64,000 nucleotides of DNA, from the NCBI GenBank assembly GCA_023678885.1, contig CM042979.1, positions 24,418,981-24,482,980 of the forward strand. Direction: 5' to 3'. A program made the translations under genes and the position numbers. A model generated the notes under the pieces. That model was given only the letters and a program-made list of their open reading frames with translations, made no database searches and was not told the origin of the DNA. The DNA is from Pogostemon cablin. Its lineage: Eukaryota; Streptophyta; Magnoliopsida; Lamiales; Lamiaceae. Positions 1 through 11,030 of the stretch are shown here, piece after piece; the first letter of the stretch is position 1; the number at the start of each line of letters is the position of its first letter.

Positions 1-1232
1 CAAATCTCTGTGGTGATCATTGATAGGCTTTTTCTGTGCACTCCAATTTAATCCCCAAGTATGAAGGATATCAATTGTAGCGGTAAGTGACCAAGTTAAA
101 TTATCGAACCCAAAAGGACAGCTAATTATTTATTTCCTAAAATTACTAAATTAATCAGAATCAAGTAACTGATATCCAGGAGTTGTGAATTTAATTATCT
201 AAATTACTGAAAATATAAATAACTAAATTAATTAAAAAGCAATAAAAATAAAAGCAAGTTTCTAATCAAGAGATAACGAACAGTTCTAAGGTATCAGGTA
301 GAGACCAATTAATTTGGGTTATTAAACTTACGATTGTTCATTCATGCAGTTTCACTGAAAATACACCACATATCCCTGTTATCCCACTGAATATGATTCG
401 ATTCAAAGCTAACAGTCTAATCTGGTTTAAATCCTAAGGTGCGCAAATATTACCAAGCCTTATTCCTAGATACTAATCAAAGCAAGCAACAATACCTCCG
501 GATGGTAAGCCCGACTAACAAGATATTTTCTGGAATTACTACAAGGTTCTATTCACTTCCTACTTGATTGTCTAATTGCATTGTTCCACTAAACTAATCA
601 AGTATTTGATTAACCAGTTCATGAAATTAAAGTGCTTATAGCGGAGCTACTCTAATCCCTAACAGATAGACAATACCAATCATGAACGCACACAAGCTAA
701 CACAATAATCCAAGCATTATAGCGGATGTCATGAATATATTATGAAGACGTTACGAAGCAGAAAAGCATGTCTTAATAAAATAAGTAAAATCAAAAGATC
801 AACTGCATAAAATCCCAATCTTTGGTCTAAATCCCCAAATCAATTAAATCAATCCATCAAACCCTAGAACTGTATATAAAATTAGCCCATGAGGTCACAA
901 GCAACACTCATGGCTAAGCAATTCATACCAAAAATCAAAGTAAAAGGAAGGAAAAGATAGGAATTATGAAACCCTAGTGTAGACGTAGTCTTTCGTTCCT
1001 TCTCCATCTCTCCAATTGCTTGATTCTCCCTCAATTAGCACTTGGAACCCTCTTTGAAGTGGATGGATGGTGAAATCAGGTTGTAAATCTGATATGGAGG
1101 TGTTGGAGGTGTGAATTGATGATGGATTATGGATGGGTTCTCTCCAATTTGTGTCTCGATCTCCCTAATTGTTTCTAGGACTGATGCAGGGCTTTTTCGC
1201 GATCGAAACTGCTTCAGAATCGTGACTTGAGG

Positions 1233-1242
1233 GTATATATAC
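1233..1242 (-). promoter_or_regulatory. TATA box of solo LTR I
   Basis: GTATATATAC lies mid-LTR, just downstream (in element orientation) of the GC-rich patch at 1284-1447. Its position is comparable to the TATA boxes of LTRs H, B and A. Promoter activity is inferred. Confidence 0.5.
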
Positions 1243-1283
1243 GCTGCTGCATCGAACAGGTCTCGTCTGGGCCCAATTTTGGG

Positions 1284-1447
1284 CCGCTCGGCACCTTGCT
1301 CGAGCCGAGCTCATGGCCGAGCGGCCCCCAAACCAGCCGAGCAGCATATGGTTGGAATGGGGCCATCGTGTGGGCTCTGAGGGACACCAGCTCGGCAGCT
1401 TTTGGCCACGTGGAAGGGCCGCTCGCCGCTCGCTACCCGCCGAGCTG
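1284..1447 (-). repeat. GC-rich inverted-word patch in U3 of LTR I
   Basis: The word GCTCGG and its complement CCGAGC recur in both orientations (for example gccgctcggc, gctcgagccgagc, gccgagcggcc, agctcggcagc) within an AT-rich LTR. The patch sits directly upstream of the TATA box in element orientation. Other LTR families here have the same arrangement with different words. Confidence 0.65.
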
Positions 1448-1454
1448 CAGAAAC

Positions 1455-1555
1455 TGCACTGCGCGATCTCACCGTTTTGAGTATAACTTCTTCATACGGA
1501 CTCTGATTTGAGTGATTTTTGCACTCACGCGTTCCTCTCTTCCTTGGTCCATATA
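1455..1555 (-). repeat. Shared LTR module, copy in LTR I
   Basis: Contains words found in order in LTRs C, B, D, F and E1: TGCGCG, CTCAC, TTTTGAG-ATAACTTC, GATTTGAGTGATT, TGCAC and CTCTCTTCCTTGG. It lies upstream of the TATA box in this Athila-like LTR. The function is unknown. Confidence 0.65.
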
Positions 1556-3461
1556 AAGAACTCTCAGAAACTCCAATATTTGAATATGTAAAAAGTCATG
1601 CAAAGTGGCTCCTCGGTACAGCATGTGCGACGTTAGCACTTTGATCATAACTTTCTCGTTTGGAATTCAATTGGGGTGTTCTTTATGTCAAAACGACCCT
1701 ATCTTCTGTGGCTTTCCAACCATATATCATATGATCAATTTGGACTTCTATAAGAATACAGAAATTTGTGCAACATGGACTGTATTTTTCAGCATTCCTT
1801 CTCACTTTCACTCCTCATTCCAACTTTGAACTTTTGATCATGTTTTACCCTTCAAAACTCAACAAAACACCTTAGTAGCATCTTAATTATGCAAGATATG
1901 AAAACCATGTCATTTTATACAAAATCATGGCCACATTCTATCAAAAACGGTGTAATGTGAGACCTAAAATACGTGAAATTCCACTCTCAACAATCATCAA
2001 TCTTTTTCTCAAGTTTTGCCTCAAGGCGGTTCACTCTTTCATCATTCTTTACCATGTACCGGTTCACAGTATTCTCAAAACCAGGCTTCCCTTCTTCCAC
2101 ATTTTCTCCCGGATCAACACCCATCGGAAGTTGCACTGCATTGTTCGTATTGCTCCATGAAAATTCAGGCCTCCTTAGTTGCTGTTGATAACTACCAGAG
2201 GGACCACGATTATTAAAGTTCCCTCAATAGTTCCCTTGGTAATTCCGGTTTCCTTGATTTGGGTACCTCGTTCCTTGAATACTTTGACCCATGGCATAAT
2301 TTGCTTCCTCCAATTCTTCTTGGATGGTTCCATTATTCATCATCTCTTGCTGCATGATTGGCACTCGTTGAGATATCTCGCTGATCTGCTTCTATTGAGA
2401 CTCAAGTAGCTTGTTGATATTGGACAAGCTCGAAACGATCTCATCCTCTCTCTTTGTTTTCACCATTGCTTGTTCAACCTGAGCTACCTTTCCAAGAACA
2501 TACGTACCTCTAACTCTATCAGTAGGCCAATCCCTCGAATTCATCGATATGTCTTCAAACAATCTCTCGGCCTCAACGGATGACTTTGTAAGCAATGCTC
2601 CATTAGAAGAAGCATCAAGTAGCACTCTTGATTCACAGTCCAATCCATTATAGAATATACTGATATATTGGGCTTTAGATAACCCATGTTGAGGGCACTT
2701 CCTGAGCATGTCCTTGAATCTATCCCACGCTTCATGAAATTTCTCACCTCCACTGATAGCAAATTGGTTAATATCTTGCTTCATCTTAAACACCTTCGAA
2801 GGTGGCATATACCTTTCCAAGAACCTTAACTTCAATTGCTCCCACGTGGTGCACTCAGCTGCGTTAATAGTATCGTACCAATCCCTCGCCTTTTCAGTAA
2901 GCGAGAATTTGAACAAAAGGATCTTCCTAGCATCTTCATGTTCTCATACGTCTTTTTGAGTACTTGCATAGCCCAAGAACTTGTTCAGATGCTGATGCGG
3001 ATCCTCGAAAGACCCTCCTGAAAAGGAGTTTCTTTCTATCATGCTAATAAGAGCGGGATGAAGATCGAACGCTGTGTTAGTTCCCCTTGCTCCTAAAAGC
3101 TCATAATTTCCAGCCCCATTATTTCTGAAAACCACTCGGATGGCTAGATTATCCGGATTCGCTGCCATGTTGACTGTTTCTACTTCCAAATTAACTTCAG
3201 TTGTAGCCTCAATCGTTTGCGAAATCTGCTCGTCAACCTCGACTCCAAAATTCAGAGCTTCAGTTGGGTCAATTGTCTTTGCCTTGCTCTTTTTCTTCTT
3301 CTTCTTTCTTGATGATGCTCCAATCTCAGGATTATACAGTTCAAGATTACCTTTCTTTGATCTTGTGAGCATACACCTAAAACGAATAAGAAAGAAAACA
3401 ACAAAACAAGGTAAATAGTCCTAATAAACTAGAAATAATACAAAAAAGATATTTTACGCCG

Positions 3462-3479
3462 TCCCCGGCTGCGGCGCCA
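3462..3479 (-). promoter_or_regulatory. Primer-binding site of element H (tRNA-Asp type)
   Basis: The plus strand reads TCCCCGGCTGCGGCGCCA. This differs at two bases from the 3' end of plant tRNA-Asp (TCCCCGGCAACGGCGCCA). It sits 6 bases inside the LTR boundary, as in element A. Confidence 0.85.
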
Positions 3480-3485
3480 AGAACT

Positions 3486-5149
3486 TGATAGGTTTCTCAA
3501 CACACAAATTAATCCTCAAGTATAAGGATATCAATTGTAGTCGCGAAGATGACCAAGTTACAATATCGAACCCAAGGGAAGGTTAAATATCAATTTTGTT
3601 ATCTTCTAGTATATTTTAGACTATGTTTGGTAATTGTAAAGGTTTAATGGATAATAACTTCTAATCGAAATAGCAAAAAGAAATAGTAAGAGTAGAGAAA
3701 AGTGAGTTGTGATCAATAAGAATAATAGGTAGTTCGTCGGGTCATACAGTTTCACTAGCAATTCGTATTTTCATGTGATGGTGTCCGACTCTGCCCTGTA
3801 GTTTGTGGACGCATCACTAAACTATGCATATCTACTCTATAGACACAAGTAAACATGCGTGTAACACGTGTGAATAACCTCGGAGCAAGAGATATACTTC
3901 ACCCCCCTTTCTAGGTACTATCATAATCAATTATCTTCTACGTCTAGAATCTAACCCGATTTAATCTCCCTTTTTAGGTACTATAAAGTTATACTCTTCA
4001 TCCTATTCATCAACCCGAATTTAATTCAATTCATGAATATTCATATAAGACGGTTCTAATAAGACTTCGGAATCCCTTCACTTAGAATTATAACAATAAA
4101 CCCTGCTCAGTAGTGAACGCACTCAATCAATAACCATGTTATGTATTCAGACTCTACACAACGATCATTGATGCACAAAACGACTATGAGTATGGATTAA
4201 ATATGCAATCTTATATAAAACAAACCACAAGTAGTGTTGTACGGAGTTTTACACACGAAATACGAATTACATCATGAAACTTTCATAACCCTAGAACTAC
4301 CAAGGTGGTTCTAGCCCGTGATTGATCTAGGAACAATCATGATTAGATTGATCATTCTTACTTGAACCTTCAGCGAACCTCTGTCACAGCCCTCCGGATG
4401 GATCACCACCTCTACTCTTGTCTCTCTTATGATTGATGATCAAAAGCTCTCTTCATTCTCTGTATGAGCCTCCTTTTATACTTGTAATCACGTCTCTAGG
4501 GCTTGGAATGGGCTTTCTAAGTGATCTCACGCGTTTCGGCCTCGAAAATCCGGATAAGGTAAGTTCTCGCGCATAGGTTCGACCACGTCAAACAGGTCGA
4601 ACAACTGGCCACAGGTCGAACCCCAGGTCGAACCCCGCTACTAGAAGAATTCTGCACAGGTTCGACCTTCTGGACAGGTCGAACCACTTAGGCCTTGGTC
4701 GAACCCCAGGTCGAACCTCATCACTGGACAACTCCCGCTCCCGATTCGACTAACTGGCAAGTCGAACTCAAACGTCGTGGTCGAATCCTCTTTCCTGCGA
4801 ACTGGTTCGACCATGGTTCGACCTGATGGACAGGTCGAACTACTCGAGTCGTGGTCAATCCTCTTCTGCAAGCTCAGCAATGTTGGTTCGACCTGCTAAA
4901 GAGGTCGAACCCTCCTCCAACCAGGTCGAACCCACCTAATTCTTGGGCGGTTCGCATGGCTTCGACTCCGTCTCTTCGATTCTTGGCTCTTTCACTCCGT
5001 TTTTACTAAGAAAACACTCAAATAGCTCCACTAACACTTGATTCATGCTAATTCACAATATATATAGGTTTTCCACCTATTTCCACATCAAAACTCTCCA
5101 AAACTAGCACAAAACATAGCGCCAAACTTGTGAATTTACACACTCATCA
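3486..5149 (-). mobile_element. 5' LTR of element H
   Basis: 1,664 bp with terminal TGATAGG...CTCATCA. In element orientation it has a TATA box (TATAAAAG, plus-strand 4473-4480) and, upstream of it, an array of GGTTCGACC/GGTCGAACC words (4576-4932). It is similar along its length to LTR A (51490-53177), including the histone-like order of conserved segments such as TATACTTGTAATCACG and GGCTTGGAATGGGCTTT. The insertion duplicate on the right would be 5150-5154 (CTCAT); its partner lies outside the window. Confidence 0.88.
4576..4932 (-). repeat. GGTTCGACC/GGTCGAACC array in U3 of LTR H
   Basis: More than a dozen copies of a 9-bp word and its reverse complement occur, commonly as two forward copies followed by two reverse copies, so that nested hairpins are possible. 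The array ends about 95 bp upstream of the TATA box in element orientation. Several copies have single-base changes. Confidence 0.85.
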
Positions 5150-5447
5150 CTCATCATCAGATGACCTCACATAATACTACCCCTATTTATGAAATTATTA
5201 TTATTGAAAAATACTAAAGTTATAAATTGTATTGATAAAAATATTACATTCCCTTCGTCTTCTTGATATGTATCATTTGCTTTTTGCATGTAGATTAAAG
5301 AGTATACTAGTTTAATAATGGTGAATTTAAGAATATAATATTTTAATGTGTAATGAATAGTTGTATAATTTGTTTGAGAGAACCCTGTGTAGTGGATTGA
5401 GTTGTAATTATTTATTGTGGATCTCATCTGCCATAAAAGGAAATTGA
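5150..5447. other. AT-rich DNA with a decayed MITE arm
   Basis: No gene is visible. The stretch near 5231 (TTCCCTTCGTCTTCTTGATATG) resembles a worn Stowaway-type end and is similar to 6430-6460, but no matching right end was found. Confidence 0.3.
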
Positions 5448-5880
5448 CACTACAACTAAAAAGTATTAAGACTACATATATAATATGTTGTCTATTAGCT
5501 TAATTTTTGAAAAATGCTATGAAGTCTAAGCCTCTGTTGTCTTAGGGTCTATTTACGACAACACATATAATATGTAGTCTTTGTGCGTCTTTTTAGAAAA
5601 AAAATGCACAAAGACAACACATATAATGTGTAGTCTTTGAGCGCCTCTTTAGAAAAAAAACGCACAAGGACAACACATATAATGTGTAGTCTTTGAGCGC
5701 CTCTTTTAAAAATAATTATGCACAAGGACAACAGATTATATATGTTGTTTTTGTACATTTTTTTTAATAAATGACAACAAATTATATATGTTGTCGTATT
5801 TTATAAAAACACCACATATATGTATTGTCGAATATATTTAATTTTTATTTATTGAGATATATATTTATTTTACCTATCAT
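5448..5880. mobile_element. Possible CACTA-type end with subterminal repeats
   Basis: Begins with CACTACAACTAAAAAG, the form of a CACTA-superfamily terminus, followed by repeated subterminal units (5557-5760) and GACAACA...TGTTGTC palindromes. No opposite terminus (TTGTAGTG) was found, so this is either one broken end or a coincidence. Confidence 0.4.
5557..5760. repeat. Tandem repeat, about 56-bp unit, 3.5 copies
   Basis: Units start at 5557, 5613, 5669 and 5727 with GACAACACATATAATGTG-like sequence, followed by TAGTCTTTG and an A-run. They lie next to a CACTA-like terminus and fit subterminal transposase-binding repeats; that role is inferred. Confidence 0.8.
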
Positions 5881-6564
5881 TATTTTGCGTTTTTAACAAA
5901 AAATAATATATACAAAATTTATTAATTAATGATAAAAGAGATAATAAAATTAAAAAATAATTAAATGCATTCTAAATTATCCATAATACACAACATTAAA
6001 TAACCATTTCAAACCCATATGTTGGCAAATGTCAAATCCATCACACTAAGGAAATAAAGCAAATAGTATTGATTCTATAGAAGTACTCAAGAGTCAATAG
6101 TCATGGACGATGGACCACATAAAGACTCATACAAACAGCAGAAGCCAACAAGCATAGAGCCATAACCAACAAAGAAGAATCCAGATATAGAGGCCTTCAA
6201 AATCAACGTCCACCTGACCAACAAAAAATTAGCAAATCCACTTAATTATAAAAATTCATGAAAAAATTCACATAAGTATACTATGACATACTATAACCAA
6301 CTAAAATTCACATAAACTTACAGAAACATCCGATCCATACAAAGAGCAACCCAACTAAATAGCAATAATCATTACAGAAACCAATAAAACCTGAAATTGA
6401 TTCAAACCATAACTAATAATCACCATCTTTCCCTCTGTCCTCTTGATACGTATTCATTTTGTCATTTTGGTACGTTTCAATATAAAGTATCCATTTCTTT
6501 TTTGGATTTATGTGAGCCACAAAAAAATAATTATTATAATCTACTCACTACACATGGGGACCAC
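5881..6564. other. AT-rich DNA, no gene seen
   Basis: Apart from a worn MITE-like arm around 6430-6480 (CCCTCTGTCCTCTTGATACG), nothing recognisable was found on either strand. Confidence 0.4.
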
Positions 6565-8040
6565 TGATCGTAGCTACTTTCACCTAAATTTTAGTGTCAT
6601 TTTAGGTGTATTTTTGTATGATTTTATCCATTTTTTGTTGCATTTGGTAGTATTTGGTGGTGTTTTATGTTTATATGGAGATGTAAGCTTGGAACTGATA
6701 AATGTATGAAAATAAGTTTAAATATGCTTAAAACAGGTGAAAATGGAGTCGGGAGTCGAAACATAAGAAAACAGAAAATTGGGGTACGAACCCATGTCGA
6801 GCATGGGAATCGAGTCGAATCCTATTGCACAGATCGATGCGAGTTGGTGCAAAAGGCAGACTGTACACATCTGCAACTCGGACACGGCCTCCCCTATTAC
6901 TCAAGCTTGGAGATTGAGTCGAGTCTCATCTTGCACCGTGTACTGCTGTGAAAGCAACCGCTGCTCGCGTCGAGTGCTGCACTCGAGTCGAGCGCGGCCA
7001 ATTTTAGAAAATTAATCTAGTGGGATTTTTAGAAGATTTTAGGCCTATAAATAAATACATAATTGATGATGATTTTATGGAAAGAATTCATTTTTTGAGC
7101 AGTTACACCTAGTTGACACATTAGAACACACACACATATCCTCTCCATTTCATTCTTTAATCCATTCCTCATCTCCACTACATTCATCCATCAATTCTAT
7201 TTGAATTCCACACATCTTCCACAATTCCATCCCTCCACTCCAATTTGAGAAGAAGATCTACACTTGGTGAAGAAGTTGGCATTATCATGGGAGAAGAAGC
7301 ATACCTTCAAAGGGAAGCAATTCAACTTTATTTTGTTAATTCTCTTCTATTCATGGCTCAGATGGAGCAAACCTTATATTGTAATATTTTGACAATGATT
7401 GTAATAGGCTAGATCTCTTGTGAGGCTAGTAATATGATTGGATAGAAATTCTAGATTTGTGCACTCTAAGAGTTTGATGGAATGATTGAATTGAATTACT
7501 TTTTATTATGAATGCATATTCTCATCTTATATTATTACTTGTGTGGTTATATGATAATTACATGTAAAATAGATGTAAGACCTTGATTGTATATTGTGAT
7601 TATATGATTGAATCATTGATGACGTGAGATGACTTTATTAGTATGAATTGAGCTTGAAATACATTGAGATGACTCTAATACCTTTTAAGGGAATGAGAAT
7701 ATAGTTAGACTTTCCTAGGGGCTATTTTGGGGTGGCTTAGGTGCTAAATACCTACATCTATGTGTTACTTGAAAGATAGAGCATGTAGTGCTTATAGTGA
7801 TCAATTCATGACCTTCATTATTACTTGAGTGTGTGACCAATAAAACATTACCATGATGTTGTTAGCCTTGCATGCTTCTCTTATTGTTCTACCTACATCC
7901 ATTCTACATATCTTATTACTTTACTCTTTGTTTGATAGATTCTTTACTTGTTTCTATTAGTTCATAATTGATAGCATAATTCAAACCCTCAATAGTGTGG
8001 AATCTCTTTGCAAAATCCAACGGAGCAATCTTCTACCCAT
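6565..8040 (+). mobile_element. LTR J, Ty3/gypsy LTR related to solo LTR G
   Basis: Starts TGATCGTAGCTACTTTCACC. Its order of words (TTTCACCTA-ATTTTAGTG, GTTTTATG-TTT, ATGAGCTTAA-like) follows the reverse complement of LTR G at 22058-23736, so the two belong to one family in opposite orientations. It contains a CG-word patch (6779-7005) and a TATA box (TATAAATA, 7046-7053). The right end is uncertain: I could not find a CA end with a TSD matching ACCAC at 6560-6564. Confidence 0.6.
6779..7005 (+). repeat. GAGTCGAG inverted-word patch upstream of TATA in LTR J
   Basis: The words GTCGAG, GAGTCGA and CTCGAGTCGAG recur in both orientations, ending about 40 bp before the TATA box at 7046. This is the same design as the patches in LTRs I, H, A, B and G but with different words. 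Confidence 0.6.
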
Positions 8041-8575
8041 CAATAATAACGAAATTATTTAGAATCTTTTATGTATGTATTCAAGAATGGTGAAATATAA
8101 AATGAGTGTTAAATGTTAAAAAAACATAATTTTTACTCAAAATATAAGTAGCAAATTGATGTAATTTATACAGTCTACGATTGATTTCAGGGGCTCAACA
8201 ATAGATATAGGGTAGTGTAAATATATCTATGCATGTCGAAGGATGGTTATGGGGTGGAGGATGGAGATTCGGTGTTAAGTCTGAAAATATAAGATTGAAG
8301 AGAGAGAGAGAGGAGGAGAGAGAGAGAGGAGGAGAAGATGGAACACATGGCGGAGGCTCTTCCGTCGTTTTTCTTGTTGTGATCGTTTCCCTGACTTGTT
8401 TGTTTACGTGTGTGAGAAGAATGTAATTGGGTGGATTTAACCAAATGAATTGAACAGAGTTAATGAGAGTGTAAATTAAGGGTGATGGTATAATAGATAA
8501 TTCACTATTATTTTTTATTAAATTCGGGTGCCCTAAATAAAGTTTCGGGTGACAATAGCGCCACCTCAAGAAATT
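8041..8575. other. GA microsatellite and possible gene-leader fragment
   Basis: A purine-rich (GA)n tract at about 8298-8337 is followed by ATG at 8338 opening a very short frame (MEHMAEALPSFFLL, then stop). A GA-rich leader before an ATG is common in plant genes, so this may be a captured or decayed first exon, but nothing beyond 14 codons supports it. The end (8506-8570) carries a dispersed repeat also seen near 11880 and 15195. Confidence 0.3.
8506..8570 (-). repeat. Dispersed MITE-end repeat, copy 1
   Basis: On the minus strand it carries the words GCGCTATTGTCACCCGAAA and GGCACCCGAATTTA. Related sequence is at 11880-11945 (plus) and 15195-15265 (minus). It is probably the end of a MITE family whose other end I could not define. 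Confidence 0.5.
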
Positions 8576-8846
8576 CTTCTAAAAATATTTTCTTATTAAA
8601 AGTTTTTAATAAATAATCATTTAAAATAAAGAAATTATTAAATTTGATAATCTATTAATCCAATCATATTATACTGGTATGGATGTGAAAAAAACTAATT
8701 TAAAATAAAAAAATAAAAAACATTAAAAGTTTTTGGTTAAATTCTAAAATATAACGAAAAAAATGGAATACTTTGATTGGTTGTCTAAAATAAAAGTAAC
8801 TATCATATTTATTATTAAAAAATTAAAATTCCAAGAAAATGAAACA

Positions 8847-9966
8847 CACTACAACAAAAAATGCCTTTAACCACAGATTTTTTAATGTCATTTTAGCATC
8901 AATGTGATAATAAGTATTGTATTTTTACATTATATTTTTAGGAGTGTCAATATGTGTGCTATAAAGATACTTAATAAAATGATGTGTTAATATTTATCCT
9001 ATCATTACACTTCAAAAAGAACACTTATCTATTGCTACACCTTTTTTACTACACAAAACAAAGTGTCCTTATATATACTCTTTAGCAACACTTTTGCTAC
9101 ACCTTTTTTAACATTCAAAAAAGTGTCCTTATAAGTACTGTTTAGAGACACTTGAGAATACATTTGTAAATATATACTATTTTATTTCTACACACTATGA
9201 AAGATTACAAATTATTAATATTTAATTTAATTTTTAAATTTTTGTTTCGCTATTAAAATAATAAAATATAAACATTTTATTTATTAAAAAAATTAAATTA
9301 ATTTTTTTAATTTTTATAATAAATAATTATTTTAATTAATTTAATGATTAACAAAATAAAATTTATTTTTACTTTAATAATAAAATCTTTTACTTTAAAT
9401 TAATTATTTTAAAAATAATTAGCTATATACATTTCTATATTATTATTATTTATCTTAAAAAAATTAAATTTATACTATAATTTAATTAATAATTTTTATT
9501 TTATTTTATTATACCTATTAAATTGATAATATAAAATTAATATTATAAATTCAGTATTAACTTTAATTATGTATCTATGTATATATATTATTTTTAATAA
9601 AACATTACAAGAATTACTTATGGTTTAATGACTTTCTGACTTGAAATAAGGATCTAATATGTGTGATACGGGTTCAAGTCTAAGAGAACACACTTTTTAT
9701 TTTATTTTATGTAATATTATTTTATTATGACATTTAAAAGTGTATTAATAAGTCACTTATCTTCACACTTTAATGTGTATTAATAAAAGTATGTGTCATT
9801 ATATGTCATAATTCTTCACACTTTAAAGTGTGGTGATAGGGGTACTATCTATCCCCACGGCACAATGGAGCACACAAAAAATGAATGTGGTTATAGATAA
9901 AATGTGTTAATATATTACCTATTACAACACTTTTTAATGTATTTATAAGCAATTTTTTTTGTAGTG
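8847..9966. mobile_element. Non-autonomous CACTA element (1,120 bp)
   Basis: Terminal inverted repeats are CACTACAACAAAAAAT at the left and TTTTTTTTGTAGTG at the right, flanked by a 3-bp duplication ACA (8844-8846 and 9967-9969). This fits the CACTA superfamily. It has no transposase frame. Subterminal repeats such as AAGTGTCCTTATA and ACACTTTTGCTACACC recur in both arms. A tRNA-like segment lies inside the right half. Confidence 0.9.
9615..9695 (+). repeat. tRNA-like segment (possible SINE head) inside CACTA element
   Basis: An A-box-like word TGGTTTAATGA (9621-9631) and a good B-box-like word GGTTCAAGTCT (9671-9681) are about 40 bp apart, close to the spacing in tRNA genes and tRNA-derived SINEs. 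There is no complete cloverleaf or poly-A tail, so it is not called as a tRNA gene. Confidence 0.35.
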
Positions 9967-10028
9967 ACATCACCCTAAATTACTCTTGTGATGACACATT
10001 ATAAAAATAAATATTCATTTAATATATA

Positions 10029-10252
10029 CTTCCTCCGTCCGGTTGAATGAGAGTATTTTTCTTTTTGAAGGTGAATTAAAGATTATTATTATTATTTAAT
10101 GAGTATTGGGTAGTTGTATTAGAGGGGATGTGGATCCATAATTTATTTGTATTAGTGGGTGTGTATAGGTTTCATGTATGTAAAAAAAAATGAACTCTTT
10201 GGAGCGGACGCCCAAAATAGAAAAAATGACTCTTTCAAGTAGACAGAGGGAG
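10029..10252. mobile_element. Stowaway MITE 1
   Basis: 224 bp with ends CTTCCTCCGTCCGG and GACAGAGGGAG, flanked by TA on both sides (10027-10028, 10253-10254), as for Tc1/mariner-derived Stowaway MITEs. The interior has the inverted arms typical of the family. Confidence 0.88.
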
Positions 10253-10375
10253 TAGTATATACGAGTACTCCCTTTGTCTCATTATAAGAGTTACGTATTT
10301 ACTGTTTGTACGAACATTACATAATATAATATTTTAATGTATAGTTGGTTGAAAGATTTAATAATTTAAAATGAC

Positions 10376-10631
10376 AAATTCTCTTGTGAGACATTACTTA
10401 TGTGAGACGGTTTGTAAGATGTGTTAAAGTATGTCTATTATTTAGATAAAGTATGTTTAATGGTTGTTAAAGTATGTTTGCTAAAGTATGCTCATTAAAA
10501 TATGATGTTAGTGTGTTATATTTAATTTATTATTGACATACTTTAACTGCAAATAAACATATTTTATCTATACAATAGGCATACTTTAGTGATGGATTAA
10601 CCCGTCCCACACCCGTCTCACAAGAGAATTT
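10376..10631. mobile_element. Foldback MITE with perfect 17-bp inverted termini
   Basis: AAATTCTCTTGTGAGAC (10376-10392) is matched by its exact reverse complement at 10615-10631. The interior repeats TAAAGTATG in the left arm and CATACTTTA in the right arm, so the whole element can fold into one hairpin. It has no coding capacity. Confidence 0.85.
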
Positions 10632-10747
10632 CTCTTTAAAGTATAGTGGATAATTATATTAGCGTGGTGTGTGAGCCATGAAGATAAATTGGTTATTTTG
10701 AATGGGTTCCAACTAAAAAAAAGAGAAATATAATTGTTAGACTAATT

Positions 10748-11030
10748 ATAGTGTGCACCCGGGTGCACCCATATACAAATATAAAGAAAAACATATATAA
10801 TTATGAGCAAAAATGTATACAATTTAATTGTTAGTTTTTTAATGCAAAATTGAGTGTAAAAAAAATATACAATTATTAAAAAATATGTATACACTATTGA
10901 ATAAAAAGTTATATACATATAGATGTTAGTTTTTTTAATGAAAAACTTAGTGTAAAAAAAATACACAATTATTACAAAATACATATACAAAATAGAATAA
11001 CATGTATAAAAAATAGAATAAAACGTCTCT
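10748..11030. mobile_element. Truncated GTGCACC-family MITE
   Basis: Begins GTGCACCCGGGTGCACCC, as in the MITE at 13373-13908, with similar interior words (TGTATACAATT, TTAATGAAAAACT, AGTGTAAAAAAAATA). The right terminus is missing. Confidence 0.6.

Larger units (their letters stand above)
21..1992 (-). mobile_element. Solo LTR I (Athila-like) inside gag of H
   Basis: About 1.97 kb, with TGATAGGC at the left end and ending ...CTCAACA. The 5-bp flanks are identical: ATCAT at 16-20 and 1993-1997, so the insertion boundary is exact and no internal region remains. This is the product expected from LTR-LTR recombination. The inner-end sequence (AATCCCCAAGTATGAAGGAT) is also found in element A's LTR, which sets the orientation as minus. 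The LTR resembles LTR B (49293-51244) more than LTRs H or A. It contains a TATA box and a GC-rich patch upstream of it. Confidence 0.85.
1..3372 (-). pseudogene. gag: Broken gag of element H
   Basis: Retrotransposon gag domain protein; in life it would form the cytoplasmic particle. Reading starts at ATG 3370-3372 (MLTRSKKG, then a Lys-rich stretch). The capsid-like region includes ARDWYDTINAAE, TTWEQLKLRFLERY and FHEAWDRFKDMLRKCP, typical of plant Retrotrans_gag domains. Stops lie at 2944-2946 (TGA), 2392-2394 (TAG) and 2224-2226 (TGA). Element A has sense codons at all three; two of the three differences are C-to-T changes. A solo LTR splits the gene: bases 1-20 continue the same gag sequence resumed at 1993, which comparison with element A supports. 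No CCHC knuckle was seen. Confidence 0.85.
1..5149 (-). mobile_element. Athila-type Ty3/gypsy element H, 5' portion
   Basis: Minus-strand LTR retrotransposon running off the left edge. From right to left it shows the 5' LTR (3486-5149), a tRNA-Asp-type primer-binding site (3462-3479) and a broken gag (3372 leftwards to base 1). The gag is split by a solo LTR at 21-1992. The LTR ends are TG/CA with the inner end TGATAGG next to the PBS. LTR and gag closely resemble those of element A at the right end of the window, so both belong to one family. Protease, RT and integrase would lie left of the window. Confidence 0.88.

Noticed and set aside
4576..4584. GGTTCGACC as tRNA B-boxes of tRNA genes
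   Set aside because: Only the first seven bases match, and no A-box or cloverleaf surrounds any copy.
4576..4932. CRISPR-like regular repeats (GGTCGAACC units)
   Set aside because: The words are 9 bp, occur in both orientations with uneven spacing, and lie in a plant LTR beside a TATA box. This is not a CRISPR array.
8195..8569. 124-residue minus-strand frame and its plus-strand partner
   Set aside because: Low-complexity Ser/Pro/Leu translation of the GA tract and MITE ends; no recognisable domain.
9671..9681. tRNA gene from the GGTTCAAGTCT box
   Set aside because: No acceptor stem, anticodon arm or cloverleaf can be formed around it.
10742..10990. 82-residue hydrophobic frame as a membrane protein
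   Set aside because: It covers the repetitive AT-rich interior of a truncated MITE.
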